Positions 1 to 10,993 of a stretch of DNA of 64,000 nucleotides are shown piece by piece (the first letter of the stretch is position 1; every line of letters begins with the position of its first letter). Under the pieces are notes generated by a model. The model had not been told where the DNA came from, ran no database searches, and worked only from the letters and a program-made list of their open reading frames with translations. Position numbers and translations under genes: made by a program. The DNA is from Pseudomonadota bacterium. GTDB lineage: Bacteria; Pseudomonadota; Alphaproteobacteria; Rhizobiales; Devosiaceae. The stretch lies in NCBI GenBank assembly GCA_023431205.1, contig JAEYXQ010000160.1, forward strand, positions 117,078 to 181,077, in the 5' to 3' direction.

Positions 1-1
1 C

Positions 2-508
2 GGCTTTGATGGCTATGCCGTGGGCGGCCTTGCCGTTGGCGAGCCGCAGGAGGTGATGTTCCGGGTGTTGTCGGAGATCACGCCGGAGCTGCCGCAGGAC
101 CGTCCCCGCTACCTGATGGGCGTGGGCAAGCCGGATGACATCCTCGGCGGGATCGAGCGCGGCATCGACATGTTCGACTGCGTGCATCCGACCCGCGCCG
201 GGCGGCATGGCCATGCCTATACCCGCTTCGGGGTCATCAACCTCAAGAATGCCCGTCACAGGGACGACCATCGCCCGCTTGACGCGGAGTCGCCGAACCC
301 GAACTGCCGGCGCTGGAGCCGCGCCTACCTTCATCATCTCGTCAAAAGCGAGGAGATATTGGGGGCCATGGTGCTTTCGCAGATCAACCTCAGCTATTAT
401 CAAGAGCTGACGGCTGGGGCGCGTGCCGCCATCGAGGCAGGCCGGATCAACGATTTTGCGGCAGAGACGCGGTCGGCATGGGCCGCCGGCGACCTGCCTG
501 CGCTGTAA
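2..508 (+). CDS. tgt: Queuine tRNA-ribosyltransferase, 3' part (5' end outside window)
   Basis: TGT exchanges guanine 34 for the queuosine precursor preQ1 in the anticodon loop of GUN tRNAs. The frame is open from the first bases and begins with the conserved [14 protein letters not shown] segment, followed by [24 protein letters not shown] (with the catalytic Asp region) and SRAYLHHL, so only the C-terminal 168 residues are here. The usual zinc knuckle C-x-C-x2-C before RxxSRAYLHH reads S-P-N-P-N-C, so two of the three cysteines are missing; the histidine ligand pair HH is kept. The stop codon lies 13 bases before the pgi start, so the two genes are probably co-transcribed. Identity is secure. 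Confidence 0.95.
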   Translation, partial: GFDGYAVGGLAVGEPQEVMFRVLSEITPELPQDRPRYLMGVGKPDDILGGIERGIDMFDCVHPTRAGRHGHAYTRFGVINLKNARHRDDHRPLDAESPNPNCRRWSRAYLHHLVKSEEILGAMVLSQINLSYYQELTAGARAAIEAGRINDFAAETRSAWAAGDLPAL

Positions 509-521
509 GAGGGAAGACGTC

Positions 522-2171
522 ATGGCCAAGGGCTCGCGCGGGGAGGTGCTCAACCCGCTGACCAAGCATCGCAAGCGCATCAGCGACATCACCATGCGCG
601 AAATGTTCGCGCTCGACCCGAACCGCTTCCAGCGGTTCTCGGCCACCGGCGCCGGGATCCTGCTCGACTACAGCAAGAACCGCATCGACGAAGACGTCAT
701 GGAAGCGCTGTTCGAGTTGGCGCGCGCCGCCGGTGTCGAGGAGCGGCGGGTGCAGATGTGCGAAGGCGAGCACATCAACATCACCGAGGATCGCGCGGTG
801 ATGCACATGGCGCTGCGCTACCAGGGCGACAAGCCGGTCACCGTCGACGGCAAGGACGTGATGCCGGACGTCCGCGGCGTGCTAGCCGCCATCGAGGCCT
901 ACTCGAACGGCGTCCGCGACGGCTCCATCCGCACCCACACCGGCGAGACTTTCACCGACATCGTCAATATCGGCATCGGCGGCTCCGACCTCGGTCCGGT
1001 GATGGTGACGCTGGCGCTCGAGCCCTACACCCGCCCGGACCTGCGCGCGCACTACGTGTCGAACGTCGATGGCGCGCACATCCACGACATCCTCAAGCGC
1101 CTCGACCCAAGGCGGACGCTGTTCATCGTCGCCTCCAAGACCTTCACCACCGACGAGACCATGACCAACGCCCACTCGGCGCGGAAGTGGCTGGCCGACG
1201 CGGTGGGTGAGGAGGCGGTGCCGAGCCACTTCGCGGCAGTGTCGACCAATATCGCCGCCTGCGCCCAGTTCGGCATCCGCGAAGACCGCATCTTCGGCTT
1301 CTGGGACTGGGTCGGCGGCCGCTATTCGGTGTGGTCGGCCATCGGCCTGCCGGTGGCGCTGGCGGTCGGCTACGACAACTTCGCCGCCTTCCTGCGCGGT
1401 GCCGATGCCATGGATCGGCACTTCCTCGAGACCCCGCTGGAAGACAATCTGCCGGTGATCATGGCGCTGCTCGGCGTCTGGTACCGCAACGCCTGGGGCT
1501 TCTCCACTCACGCGGTGCTGCCCTACGACCAGCGCCTCAGCCGCTTCGCGGCCTACCTGCAGCAGCAGGACATGGAATCCAACGGCAAGTCGGTGACGCT
1601 GGGCGGCAAGGCCGTCGAATGGTCGACCGGGCCGATCGTCTGGGGCGAGCCGGGCACCAATGGCCAGCACGCCTTCTATCAGCTGATCCACCAGGGCACC
1701 GACGTCATCCCCTGCGATTTCCTGATCGCCGCCCGCCCGCACGAGAACCTGCCGCCGCACCACGACAAGCTGGTCGCCAACGTGCTGGCGCAGTCCGAGG
1801 CGCTGATGCTGGGCAAGACCAAGGCCGAAGTGGTCGAGGAACTGAAGGCGCAGGGCCTCGGCAAGGACGAGATCAAGGAACTGGCGCCGCACAAGGTGTT
1901 CCCCGGCAACCGTCCGTCCAACACGCTGTTCTACCCGCAGCTCACCCCCGAGACGCTCGGCTCGCTGGTGGCGCTCTACGAGCATAAGGTGTTCGTGCAG
2001 GGCGTCATCTGGAACGTGAACTCCTACGACCAGTGGGGCGTTGAGCTCGGCAAGCAGTTGGCCAAGGCGCTGCTCCCCAAGGTTCAGGGCGAATCCGGCA
2101 CCGAAGGGCACGACAGCTCCACCCGGGGGCTGGTCGGCTACTACCTTGCCAACAGGGGACCGGCGGCGTGA
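522..2171 (+). CDS. pgi: Glucose-6-phosphate isomerase
   Basis: Cytosolic isomerase that interconverts glucose-6-phosphate and fructose-6-phosphate. The 549-residue product has the usual length of bacterial Pgi. Visible family motifs are [11 protein letters not shown] (sugar-phosphate loop), [18 protein letters not shown] (signature 1), the [10 protein letters not shown] stretch, and [22 protein letters not shown] near the C-terminus. The frame is open further upstream, but the ATG at 522 is chosen because a purine-rich AAGAGGGAAG sequence precedes it and the family homology starts at about this point. The gene ends by overlapping map by four bases (GTGA). It lies in a tgt-pgi-map row. Confidence 0.96.
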   Translation: MAKGSRGEVLNPLTKHRKRISDITMREMFALDPNRFQRFSATGAGILLDYSKNRIDEDVMEALFELARAAGVEERRVQMCEGEHINITEDRAVMHMALRYQGDKPVTVDGKDVMPDVRGVLAAIEAYSNGVRDGSIRTHTGETFTDIVNIGIGGSDLGPVMVTLALEPYTRPDLRAHYVSNVDGAHIHDILKRLDPRRTLFIVASKTFTTDETMTNAHSARKWLADAVGEEAVPSHFAAVSTNIAACAQFGIREDRIFGFWDWVGGRYSVWSAIGLPVALAVGYDNFAAFLRGADAMDRHFLETPLEDNLPVIMALLGVWYRNAWGFSTHAVLPYDQRLSRFAAYLQQQDMESNGKSVTLGGKAVEWSTGPIVWGEPGTNGQHAFYQLIHQGTDVIPCDFLIAARPHENLPPHHDKLVANVLAQSEALMLGKTKAEVVEELKAQGLGKDEIKELAPHKVFPGNRPSNTLFYPQLTPETLGSLVALYEHKVFVQGVIWNVNSYDQWGVELGKQLAKALLPKVQGESGTEGHDSSTRGLVGYYLANRGPAA

Positions 2172-2926
2172 CAATCACCACCGAGGAACAACTCGAAAAG
2201 CTCAAGGCCATCGGCCGCATCTGCGCCATCGTGCGCGATGCGATGGCCGAAGCCATGCGCCCGGGCATGACCACGGCGGAGCTGGACGACCTCGGACGCG
2301 TGCTGCTCGAGCAGCACGGCGCGCGCTCGGCGCCGATCCTCACCTATGACTTTCCCGGGCACACCTGCATCTCGGTGAACGAGGAGATCGCGCACGGCAT
2401 ACCGGGCGACCGCGTGCTCGCGGCCGGCGATCTCGTCAACATCGACGTTTCTGCCGAAAAGGATGGCGTGTTTGCCGACACCGGCGCTTCCTTTGTGCTC
2501 GGAGGCGGCAACGGACGGCTCGAAGCGCTCTGCCGCGATGGCAAGAAGGCGATGTGGGCCGGCATCCGCGCCGTGAAGGCCGGCGCACCCTTCGCCGACA
2601 TCGGCGACGCCATCGGCAAGGTCGCAAAGAAGGGCGGCTATACGCTGATCCGCAATCTCGCCAGCCATGGCGTCGGCGACAGCCTCCACGACGAGCCGGG
2701 CGAGATCCCGACCTGGCCGGACCGGTCCGAGCGCCGGCGCATCGACAACGGGCTGGTGTTCACCATCGAGCCGTTCCTGTCGATGGGCGGCCGCATGGCC
2801 GACCAGAAGTCGGACGACGACGAGTGGACGCTGGTGAGCCGGCCGCCGGCCCCGTGCGTGCAGTACGAGCACACGGTGGTGGCAACGCCCCGCGGCGCCG
2901 TGGTGGTGACGCTGGCGGCGGCCTAG
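2168..2926 (+). CDS. map: Methionine aminopeptidase, type I
   Basis: Removes the initiator methionine from nascent proteins. The 252-residue sequence has the creatinase fold with the five expected metal ligands in order: Asp in [11 protein letters not shown], Asp in FADTG, His in [10 protein letters not shown], Glu in FTIEPF and Glu in QYEHTVV. The substrate-pocket histidine is in [10 protein letters not shown]. There is no N-terminal zinc-finger extension. The start is GTG at 2168, which overlaps the pgi stop codon by four bases and suggests translational coupling. The 3' end overlaps the convergent membrane-protein gene by four bases. Confidence 0.95.
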   Translation: MTITTEEQLEKLKAIGRICAIVRDAMAEAMRPGMTTAELDDLGRVLLEQHGARSAPILTYDFPGHTCISVNEEIAHGIPGDRVLAAGDLVNIDVSAEKDGVFADTGASFVLGGGNGRLEALCRDGKKAMWAGIRAVKAGAPFADIGDAIGKVAKKGGYTLIRNLASHGVGDSLHDEPGEIPTWPDRSERRRIDNGLVFTIEPFLSMGGRMADQKSDDDEWTLVSRPPAPCVQYEHTVVATPRGAVVVTLAAA

Positions 2927-3450
2927 AGCCAGACCAGCAGCACCGGCCCGAGCAGGACCGCCGCCACGCCGACGACGAACCGCAGATTACCGAGCTGGCG
3001 CAGGCTGCCGACGCTGAGCCAGGTGGACAGCACGACGAAGCCGGCCAGCGCGATCAGCGCCGGGGCCAGTGCGTTCAGCACGATGGGCGTGTTCTCGTTG
3101 AGCTGCAGGTAGATCATGTGCCCGCCGGCAAAGCCGATCAGGGCGGTGATCACCACGGTCACGGCCTTGGCCGCGATCAGCAGTGCACTGTCGATGGTGT
3201 GGCTGGCCAGCAGCAACGCGATGCCCGTGGCTGTGACATGGACGGCGGACAGGGTGGGGAACACGCGGCTGTCGATCAGCGCCGGCACCAGTTCGGGCGG
3301 CGCCTGCAGGGGCAGGGCACCGATCATCGGCAGGTTGGCCCCGTACTGGGCCAACAGGAAGATGACGTAGAGCATGACCAGCGTGCCGGCGGCAAAGACC
3401 AGTGCCGTCGCGACGAGCACCTTCAGCAGGTCTATCGTATCCTGTGACAC
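2923..3450 (-). CDS. Small integral membrane protein, unknown function
   Basis: I do not recognise a named family. The 175-residue product is strongly hydrophobic, with about four predicted membrane segments: roughly residues 8-34 (LLKVLVATALVFAAGTLV), 68-82, 88-112 and 124-145, plus a last one at the C-terminus ([18 protein letters not shown]). It has no conserved catalytic motif. The start appears to be GTG at 3450 without a clear ribosome-binding site; this codon lies inside the palindrome CCTGTGACACAGG. It is convergent with map, with a four-base overlap of the stop codons. The coding call rests on the long clean hydrophobic frame. Confidence 0.65.
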   Translation of the reverse strand: MSQDTIDLLKVLVATALVFAAGTLVMLYVIFLLAQYGANLPMIGALPLQAPPELVPALIDSRVFPTLSAVHVTATGIALLLASHTIDSALLIAAKAVTVVITALIGFAGGHMIYLQLNENTPIVLNALAPALIALAGFVVLSTWLSVGSLRQLGNLRFVVGVAAVLLGPVLLVWL

Positions 3451-3512
3451 AGGCTGCGTCCCCGTACGCCAGTTCCCTCCGCCGCACTTATGGCTGCGGT
3501 GCAGCGATTCTC

Positions 3513-3671
3513 CTAGCGTGGGCCAAACGGAGCGCTGCTGCGCGGGCGCTGACCGACGCCGATGCTGCGGCGCACGCGCACGGGCTTGCGGAACTCTTCG
3601 GAGAGTTCGCCGGCATCAGCCCGGTAGTCGAGCTCGGCATAAGGGTCGGGGTCGTGACAAGTCTGCGGCAT
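3513..3671 (-). CDS. Possible small hydrophilic protein (52 aa)
   Basis: The 339-base gap between the membrane-protein gene and tRNA-Lys holds one small frame that could be real. It starts MPQTCHDPDPYAELDYRADA, is acidic in the first half and arginine/proline-rich in the second (RKPVRVRRSIGVGQRPR), and ends at TAG. The open frame extends 28 codons further upstream (to 3755), but that part has unlikely composition. No good ribosome-binding site is visible. Nothing else recognisable was seen in this gap. It could be a chance frame. Confidence 0.3.
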   Translation of the reverse strand: MPQTCHDPDPYAELDYRADAGELSEEFRKPVRVRRSIGVGQRPRSSAPFGPR

Positions 3672-3789
3672 GAAACTTCGGCGAGGGACGAACGCTGCGT
3701 ATCGGCGATTGCCGGTCGCGCCGTCAAGCAATCCGCCTGGGCAGCAGCCTTGCATTGTCGGACCGGCAGCGGATGTGGTGGAAATGGAG

Positions 3790-3864
3790 TGGTACGCCGG
3801 GCGGGGGTCGAACCCGCGACCATTCGATTAAAAGTCGAATGCTCTACCACTGAGCTACCGGCGC
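3790..3864 (-). tRNA. tRNA-Lys (anticodon TTT)
   Basis: The minus strand folds into a full cloverleaf. The acceptor stem GCGCCGG pairs with CCGGCGT (one G-T pair), the D arm is GCTC...GAGC, the anticodon stem TTCGA/TCGAA holds the loop CTTTTAA (anticodon TTT), and the T arm is GCGGG-TTCGACC-CCCGC. The 3' CCA is encoded in the DNA. An open reading frame across this region is spurious and gives the peptide SSVVEHSTFNRMVAGSTPARR that is typical of translated tRNA-Lys genes. Confidence 0.97.
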
Positions 3865-3938
3865 CTGTTGGACGCCTCGGCGTCGCGGCGGAACATATCT
3901 TCTCCAACGCCGGTCGAGTCAACCGCTATAGCGCCGGT

Positions 3939-4721
3939 TCACTCCACGTCGAGAGGAGCGCCGGCATATGGCTGCGGCGTGCAGGCGATCGCCACCCGCT
4001 CAAGGCGCTGGCAGAGCGCGGAGGCTCCCCCAAGCTCGGCAACAGGTCCGACGACGATGCGCTGGCGCTCGCCCTCTCCCGCGAGGACGGGCGACAGGCC
4101 GAGCAATACCGGCCCCAGCTTGAGCGACAGGTCCTGCCAGGTAGCGAGGGCCTCGGCGGCACTCACCGCCGGCCCGATGGCAACGCCATGGGGTGTCTGG
4201 TCGGGAGGGGCCAGCGTTGCCACTTCTGCCGCCGGCTTCGGCAATGGTTGCGTGGGTTGCGGCGGAGAGGCTTCCGCCATCGGTCTTTGGCGCACCACCA
4301 CGGTACCACCGTCGGCTTCGTAGACGGTGGCCGGCTCCCGGCCAATTGCGGCCGTGACGTTGCTGCGGTCGATGAGGACGCTGTCCGGCACCGCCTCGAG
4401 CAGCTTCGGCATGCTGACTTCCAGCGCACCGACACGACGCAACACGTCGCTGCCTTGTTGTTCGTTGAGGGCAAAGCGCGCGGCGAGGACGCCGTTCTCG
4501 CGCTTGAGGGCCACCGTCTGTTCGCGCAACTCGGTGACCTGCGCGCGCAGCTGGTCCAGTGTCGGGCCCTGCAGGCGCGACTTGTGCAGCAGGTCGAGCG
4601 TGCTGTGCGGCAGCAGTGCGGAAACATTGGCGCCGATGACCGCCACCGCGCCGATGACAAGCGCGACTGTTCCCCAAAGGACCACGTCCGATTGCCGGAA
4701 CTGCTCGGATGCCTTAGCCAA
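3939..4721 (-). CDS. Membrane-anchored coiled-coil protein with SPOR-like C-terminus
   Basis: The 260-residue product has one membrane span at about residues 13-37 (VVLWGTVALVIGAVAVIGANV), a heptad-rich stretch at about 50-105 (LDQLRAQVTELREQTVALKREN), a proline-rich linker at about 150-175 and a C-terminal segment (RIVVGPVAELGGASALCQRLERVAIACTPQPY) that resembles a SPOR peptidoglycan-binding repeat. This architecture suggests a cell-envelope or division-associated protein facing the periplasm; that role is inference. The first usable codon is a TTG at 4721, so the start is uncertain. The gene diverges from glmU. Confidence 0.65.
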   Translation of the reverse strand: MAKASEQFRQSDVVLWGTVALVIGAVAVIGANVSALLPHSTLDLLHKSRLQGPTLDQLRAQVTELREQTVALKRENGVLAARFALNEQQGSDVLRRVGALEVSMPKLLEAVPDSVLIDRSNVTAAIGREPATVYEADGGTVVVRQRPMAEASPPQPTQPLPKPAAEVATLAPPDQTPHGVAIGPAVSAAEALATWQDLSLKLGPVLLGLSPVLAGEGERQRIVVGPVAELGGASALCQRLERVAIACTPQPYAGAPLDVE

Positions 4722-4851
4722 GGTGCTGCTCTCAACGCGGCCGAATCGGGCCTATCGGAGAGACAATGCGGCCGCGGTTAGGGCTTCGCCAACCATGTGC
4801 CGCCATAAATTTGTGTATATGCGCGCCGATACGCAGCGTGCGGAGGGACCC

Positions 4852-6201
4852 ATGGCCGAACTGCTGTCGATCATACTTGCCGCGGGCGAAGGCACGCGCA
4901 TGAAATCGGCAACGCCGAAGGTGCTGCACCCCGTCGGCGGGCTGCCGGTGGTGAGCCACGTGCTGCGCACCGCGCAGGCCGCCAGTTCCCGCCTGGCGGT
5001 GGTCGTGGGGCCGGATCATTCCGCCGTCGAGGCTGCGGTGAGCCGGTGGGCCCCGGACGTCCATATCTCGCGCCAGGAGCAGCGGTTGGGCACCGCGCAC
5101 GCCGTTCAGCAGGCGAGCGCCGCATATGAAGCTGCCACAGGGCACGTGCTGGTTCTTTATGCCGACACGCCGCTGGTGACCGCCGCCACCGTTGCCGGCA
5201 TCGTCTCGCGGCTCGATGCCGGCGCCGATATGGTGGTGGTGGGTTTCCGGCCCGCCAACCCGACCGGCTACGGCCGCCTGATCACAGAAGATGGCCAGGT
5301 GCGCGCCATTCGCGAGCATCGCGATGCCACCGAGGAGGAGCGCCGCATCGGCCTCTGCAATTCCGGCATCATTGGCTTCCGCGGCGATACCCTGCGATCG
5401 GTGATCGATCGCATCGGCAACAGCAACGCCAAGGGCGAGTACTACCTCACCGATGCCGTGGAACTGGCATCTGCCGACGGACGTCGCATCGACTATGTCG
5501 AAGCCGATGCCGATGAATTGATCGGTGTGGACGACCGCACCAAGCTGGCGCAGGCTGAGGCCACGTTCCAGCGCTTCCGGCGCGCCGAGTTCATGCAGAA
5601 CGGCGTGTCCCTGAAGGACCCCGACAGCGTCTGGTTCTCCTGGGACACCGAGATCGGCCGCGACGTCACTATTTTCCCGAACGTCGTCTTCGGCCCTGGC
5701 GTCAAGATCGCCGACAATGTCGAGATCCGCGCCTTCTGCGACATCGAGGATGCCGTGATCGGGGAGGGCGCCAGCATCGGTCCGTTCGCGCGCATCCGCG
5801 GCGGTGCCGAACTCGGGCCGGACGTCCACCTCGGCAATTTCGTCGAGGTGAAGAAGTCGAGGATCGGCGCCGGCACCAAGGCCGGTCATCTCAGTTACCT
5901 CGGCGATGCCGAGATCGGCGAGAAGACCAACATCGGTGCGGGGACCATCACCTGCAACTACGACGGGGTGAACAAGGATAAGACGGTGATCGGCAGCAAT
6001 GTCTTCATCGGGTCCAACGCCTCGCTTGTGGCGCCGATAACTATTGGTGATGGGGCCTATACGGCGTCAGGCAGCGTGATTACAGAAGATGTGCCGGCAG
6101 ATGCGCTCGCGCTCGGTCGCGCGCGTCAGGAAAGCAAGCTGGGCTATGCGCCGAAACTGCGCGCGAAGGCACTCGCCAAGAAGGCGTCGAAGGGGAAATA
6201 G
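4852..6201 (+). CDS. glmU: Bifunctional UDP-GlcNAc pyrophosphorylase / GlcN-1-P acetyltransferase
   Basis: Makes UDP-N-acetylglucosamine for peptidoglycan and lipopolysaccharide in two steps: acetylation of glucosamine-1-phosphate and uridylyl transfer. The 449-residue product has the N-terminal nucleotide-binding loop IILAAGEGTRMKS (residues 7-19) and YADTPLV, and a C-terminal left-handed beta-helix of hexapeptide repeats from about residue 250, with GNFVEVKKS, HLSYLGDAEIG and GAGTITCNYDG carrying acetyltransferase residues. The ATG at 4852 follows GGAGGGACCC, a strong ribosome-binding site; the open frame upstream is not family-like. Only one base separates its stop from glmS. Confidence 0.96.
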   Translation: MAELLSIILAAGEGTRMKSATPKVLHPVGGLPVVSHVLRTAQAASSRLAVVVGPDHSAVEAAVSRWAPDVHISRQEQRLGTAHAVQQASAAYEAATGHVLVLYADTPLVTAATVAGIVSRLDAGADMVVVGFRPANPTGYGRLITEDGQVRAIREHRDATEEERRIGLCNSGIIGFRGDTLRSVIDRIGNSNAKGEYYLTDAVELASADGRRIDYVEADADELIGVDDRTKLAQAEATFQRFRRAEFMQNGVSLKDPDSVWFSWDTEIGRDVTIFPNVVFGPGVKIADNVEIRAFCDIEDAVIGEGASIGPFARIRGGAELGPDVHLGNFVEVKKSRIGAGTKAGHLSYLGDAEIGEKTNIGAGTITCNYDGVNKDKTVIGSNVFIGSNASLVAPITIGDGAYTASGSVITEDVPADALALGRARQESKLGYAPKLRAKALAKKASKGK

Positions 6202-6202
6202 G

Positions 6203-8029
<1,827 letters not shown>

Positions 8030-8043
8030 GGCGCACATTATCA

Positions 8044-8130
8044 TAGACCTCATCCTGAGCTTGTCAAAGGACGAGGTCGCGGCCACTGAGGTACCGACCT
8101 CGTGGTTCGACAAGCTCACCATGAGGTCTA
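8044..8130. repeat. Dispersed palindromic repeat, full copy
   Basis: The tail-to-tail space between glmS and the DUF983 gene is filled by an 87-base imperfect inverted repeat. The outer arms TAGACCTCAT / ATGAGGTCTA match perfectly over ten bases, and the inner arms GAGCTTGTC...GACGAGGTCG and CGACCTCGTGG..GACAAGCTC continue the match, with a short loop around CGGCCACTGAGGTAC. A related but damaged copy lies at 22664. The position between convergent genes suits a REP-like element that also acts as an mRNA end. Confidence 0.8.
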
Positions 8131-8166
8131 CAAACGGTACCGCTTTGGCGTGCTACGAGCCGGCCG

Positions 8167-8562
8167 CTACGCCCGCTTGCCGGTTCCGAAGCCGTGCATG
8201 CGGTTGGCCCACTGCATGCCCACGATTGCGCCCTTGATCGAGGGCAGCATCGCCAGCGGCATCAGGATGGCCAGAGGCACCATGGTGTAGACGTAGATCA
8301 TCGGGTTGACCTGATAGGACATCTCGATGTGCAACATGATCGCGACCAGCAGGTGCCCGACGATCATGATGGCGATGTAGGGCGGGAAATCGTCGGCACG
8401 GTGCAGGTTCAGCTGTTCGCCACACACGTCGCAGTGGTCCACGACCTTCAGGTATGACCGGAACAGCTTGCCCTTGCCACAGTGCGGGCACTTGCAGACT
8501 GCGCCGCGCAACATCGCCTGGCTGGTTCTGCGTTCATCGAGGGCTGGTGACGAGTGGGTCAT
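8167..8562 (-). CDS. DUF983 family zinc-ribbon membrane protein
   Basis: The 131-residue product has an N-terminal four-cysteine cluster, C25-P-H-C28 and C44-D-V-C47, typical of a zinc ribbon, followed by DDFPPYIA and two hydrophobic segments (about 60-80 and 92-112). This combination is the DUF983 family, which is common in Alphaproteobacteria next to RNase R; its function is not known. It follows rnr by two bases and is probably in its transcript. The C-terminus is basic (ANRMHGFGTGKRA). Confidence 0.85.
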   Translation of the reverse strand: MTHSSPALDERRTSQAMLRGAVCKCPHCGKGKLFRSYLKVVDHCDVCGEQLNLHRADDFPPYIAIMIVGHLLVAIMLHIEMSYQVNPMIYVYTMVPLAILMPLAMLPSIKGAIVGMQWANRMHGFGTGKRA

Positions 8563-8564
8563 GG

Positions 8565-10850
8565 CTATCGCTTCCTTCGACCCTTGGGGCCGTAGCTTTT
8601 AGATGGACGCTTCTGTCCGCGTTTAACAGACGACGGATTGACGCGTTCCCCCTCCGACAGCAGTTCGAACCGCATGCTCCCTGCCACCGGAGCGGCCTCC
8701 ATCAGCCGCACGGTGACACGATCGCCGAGGCCGAACTTCTCGCCGGTGCGGTCACCGACCAGCGCCTGCATGTCCTCACGATAGCGGTAGAAGTCCGCGC
8801 CCACGGTGGATGCCGGGATGAACCCGTCCGCTCCGGTCTCCAGCAGCCGCACGAACAGCCCCGACTTGGTGACGCCCGAGACCCGCCCCTCGAACTTGGC
8901 GCCGATCTTGCTCGACAGGAACTGCGCCAGCAGGCGGTCGGAGGTTTCGCGCTCCGCCAGCATCGCCCGCCGCTCGGTGGCGGAAATGTGCTGGGCGATG
9001 CCTTCGAGCCGCAGCGACTCCGCCTCGGTCAGCCCGTCGTCGCCGAAACCCAGCGCCGAGATCAGCGCCCGGTGCACCAGCAGGTCGGCATAGCGACGGA
9101 TCGGCGAGGTGAAGTGGGCATAGCGGTCGAGATTGAGGCCGAAGTGACCAAGGTTTTCAGGCGCATACACCGCCTGCGCCTGCGAGCGCAGCACCATTTC
9201 GCTGACCCGCTCGACATTGCCGGCGCGCCGCGCCTGGGCGAGGATGCCGTTGAAGTCCGAAGCGCGAACGGCGTCCGACTTCTTCATGCCGATGTCGAGA
9301 GAGCCGAGGAACTCCCGTAGTGCGGTCAGCTTCTCGCCCGAGGGCTCGTCGTGCACCCGGTACATCACCGGCGAACGCTTCTGCTCCAGCGTCTCGGCCG
9401 CCGCGACGTTGGCCGCGATCATCATCTCCTCGATCAGCCGGTGGGCTTCGAGGCGCTCGGGCACGAAAATGTCCCGCACCATGCCATGGTCGTCGAGCAG
9501 GATCTTGCGCTCGGGCAGGTCGAGGTCGAGCGGACCACGCTGGTCGCGCGCCTTGGTCATCGCCGCATAAGCGGCCCAGAGCGGCTTCAGGATCGGCTCG
9601 AGCAGCGGTCCGGTCTGGTCGTCCGGCTTGCCGTCGATCGCAGCCTGCGCCTGCTGGTAGCTGAGCTTGGCCGCCGAACGCATCAGGATGCGGTGGAAGC
9701 TGTGCGAACGCTTCCGGCCATCGGCGCCGAGCACCATGCGCACCGCCATCGCCGCGCGCGGCTCGCCTTCCTTGAGCGAGCACAGCTCGTTGGAGATGCG
9801 CTCGGGCAGCATCGGCACGACGCGGTCGGGGAAGTAAACCGAGTTGCCGCGCAGATAGGCCTCGCGGTCGAGCGCCGTCCCCGGCCGCACATAGGCCGCG
9901 ACATCGGCGATGGCGACGGTGACGATGACGCCGCCGGCGTTCTTCTCGTCGGTATCCGCCTCGGCATGGACGGCGTCGTCGTGGTCCTTGGCGTCGGCCG
10001 GATCGATGGTGATCAGCGGCAGTTCGCGCCAGTCCTCGCGGCCCTTCAGCGTTGCTTCCTTCGCCTCGTCGGCTTCGCGGATCACCGAGTTGGGGAAGAT
10101 GTAGGGGATCTCGAGGTTGTGGATGGCGATCATGCTGATCGCACCCTCGGAACTCGGATTGCCGATGACGTTGGTCACCCGCGCCCGCGGGATCATCAGC
10201 CGCCCCGACAGCTTGACCTCGACCTCCACCAGGTCGCCGTCCTGCGCTTCCCCCAGGTCGCCCATGGGGATGCGCATTTCCTTCTGCTTGCGGTCCACCG
10301 GAATCAGCCGCGCGCCATCCTCGTCGCGGCGCACGATGCCGATATGGGCCCGGCGCGGCTTGTCGAGGATCTTCATCGGCTTGGCGGTGTATTCCGGCAC
10401 CGGCCCGTCACCGCTCTCGATGCGGCCAAGAATGCGGTCACCCGGCGCCGGCACCACGCGGGCATTGCGCCCGCCGAGCACGGCCACGCGGGGCTTTTCG
10501 CCTTCTTCGTCGTTCCACTGCGCCGGGAAGGCGTGGAGATTGTCCGGATCGGCATCGGCGGGGATGTCGAGCACCGTCACCGAGGGCAGGGCGGCGGTGC
10601 GGCGCAGCGCCTTGCGGGTACGGGTGATCAGGCCATCGCCCTCGAGTTCGGCGAGCATCGCCTTGAACGGGCGGCGCATGTCGCCGCGAATGCCGAACAC
10701 CTTGGCGAGGTCGCGCTTGCCCTTGAGATCCGGCTCCTGCGCCAGCGCTTCGAGCAGTTGCTCGCGCGTCGGCAGCGCATCGGCGCGCGGATGCAGCGAC
10801 CGCTTCGGTCCGGAGGTGTTCTTGTTTTTGGTTTTGGTGATTTTTGCCAT
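8565..10850 (-). CDS. rnr: Ribonuclease R (3'-5' exoribonuclease, RNB family)
   Basis: Degrades structured RNA, including rRNA fragments and mRNA with stem-loops. The 761 residues show a basic N-terminus (KITKTKNKN), a winged-helix segment at about 30-80, cold-shock/OB domains, the RNB catalytic block beginning ITIDPADAKDHDDAV (magnesium aspartates) at about 270, YFPDRVVPMLPERISNELCSL and HFTSPIRRYADLLVHR, and a C-terminal S1 domain (FEGRVSGVTKSGLFVRL) with a basic tail. The length and domain order fit RNase R better than RNase II. In many relatives topA is the upstream partner; here it is not adjacent. Confidence 0.93.
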   Translation of the reverse strand: MAKITKTKNKNTSGPKRSLHPRADALPTREQLLEALAQEPDLKGKRDLAKVFGIRGDMRRPFKAMLAELEGDGLITRTRKALRRTAALPSVTVLDIPADADPDNLHAFPAQWNDEEGEKPRVAVLGGRNARVVPAPGDRILGRIESGDGPVPEYTAKPMKILDKPRRAHIGIVRRDEDGARLIPVDRKQKEMRIPMGDLGEAQDGDLVEVEVKLSGRLMIPRARVTNVIGNPSSEGAISMIAIHNLEIPYIFPNSVIREADEAKEATLKGREDWRELPLITIDPADAKDHDDAVHAEADTDEKNAGGVIVTVAIADVAAYVRPGTALDREAYLRGNSVYFPDRVVPMLPERISNELCSLKEGEPRAAMAVRMVLGADGRKRSHSFHRILMRSAAKLSYQQAQAAIDGKPDDQTGPLLEPILKPLWAAYAAMTKARDQRGPLDLDLPERKILLDDHGMVRDIFVPERLEAHRLIEEMMIAANVAAAETLEQKRSPVMYRVHDEPSGEKLTALREFLGSLDIGMKKSDAVRASDFNGILAQARRAGNVERVSEMVLRSQAQAVYAPENLGHFGLNLDRYAHFTSPIRRYADLLVHRALISALGFGDDGLTEAESLRLEGIAQHISATERRAMLAERETSDRLLAQFLSSKIGAKFEGRVSGVTKSGLFVRLLETGADGFIPASTVGADFYRYREDMQALVGDRTGEKFGLGDRVTVRLMEAAPVAGSMRFELLSEGERVNPSSVKRGQKRPSKSYGPKGRRKR

Positions 10851-10928
10851 CAGGCCTTGCTTGTAGTCGAGTTCGCCCGCCGAAGAAATCGGCAGGTGCC
10901 CAACTGAAATCTGTCTGAGTTAGGAGGA

Positions 10929-10955
10929 GTTCCCGCGCATCTCTGCTGCGGGAAC
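10929..10955. other. Stem-loop upstream of rnr
   Basis: A perfect eight-base stem GTTCCCGC / GCGGGAAC encloses an 11-base loop, 79 bases upstream of the rnr start. No T-run follows on either strand, so it is not a standard terminator. It may influence rnr mRNA or serve as an operator; nothing more can be said from sequence alone. Confidence 0.4.
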
Positions 10956-10993
10956 ACAGGTCATATGGATATTGCCCCGGCCGGATGGAAGGG

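Noticed and set aside
3488..3922. 144-residue open frame on the minus strand
   Set aside because: It runs straight through tRNA-Lys and gives the characteristic translated-tRNA peptide; the reading is spurious.
10929..10955. Rho-independent terminator before rnr
   Set aside because: A stable stem is present, but no T-run follows on either strand.
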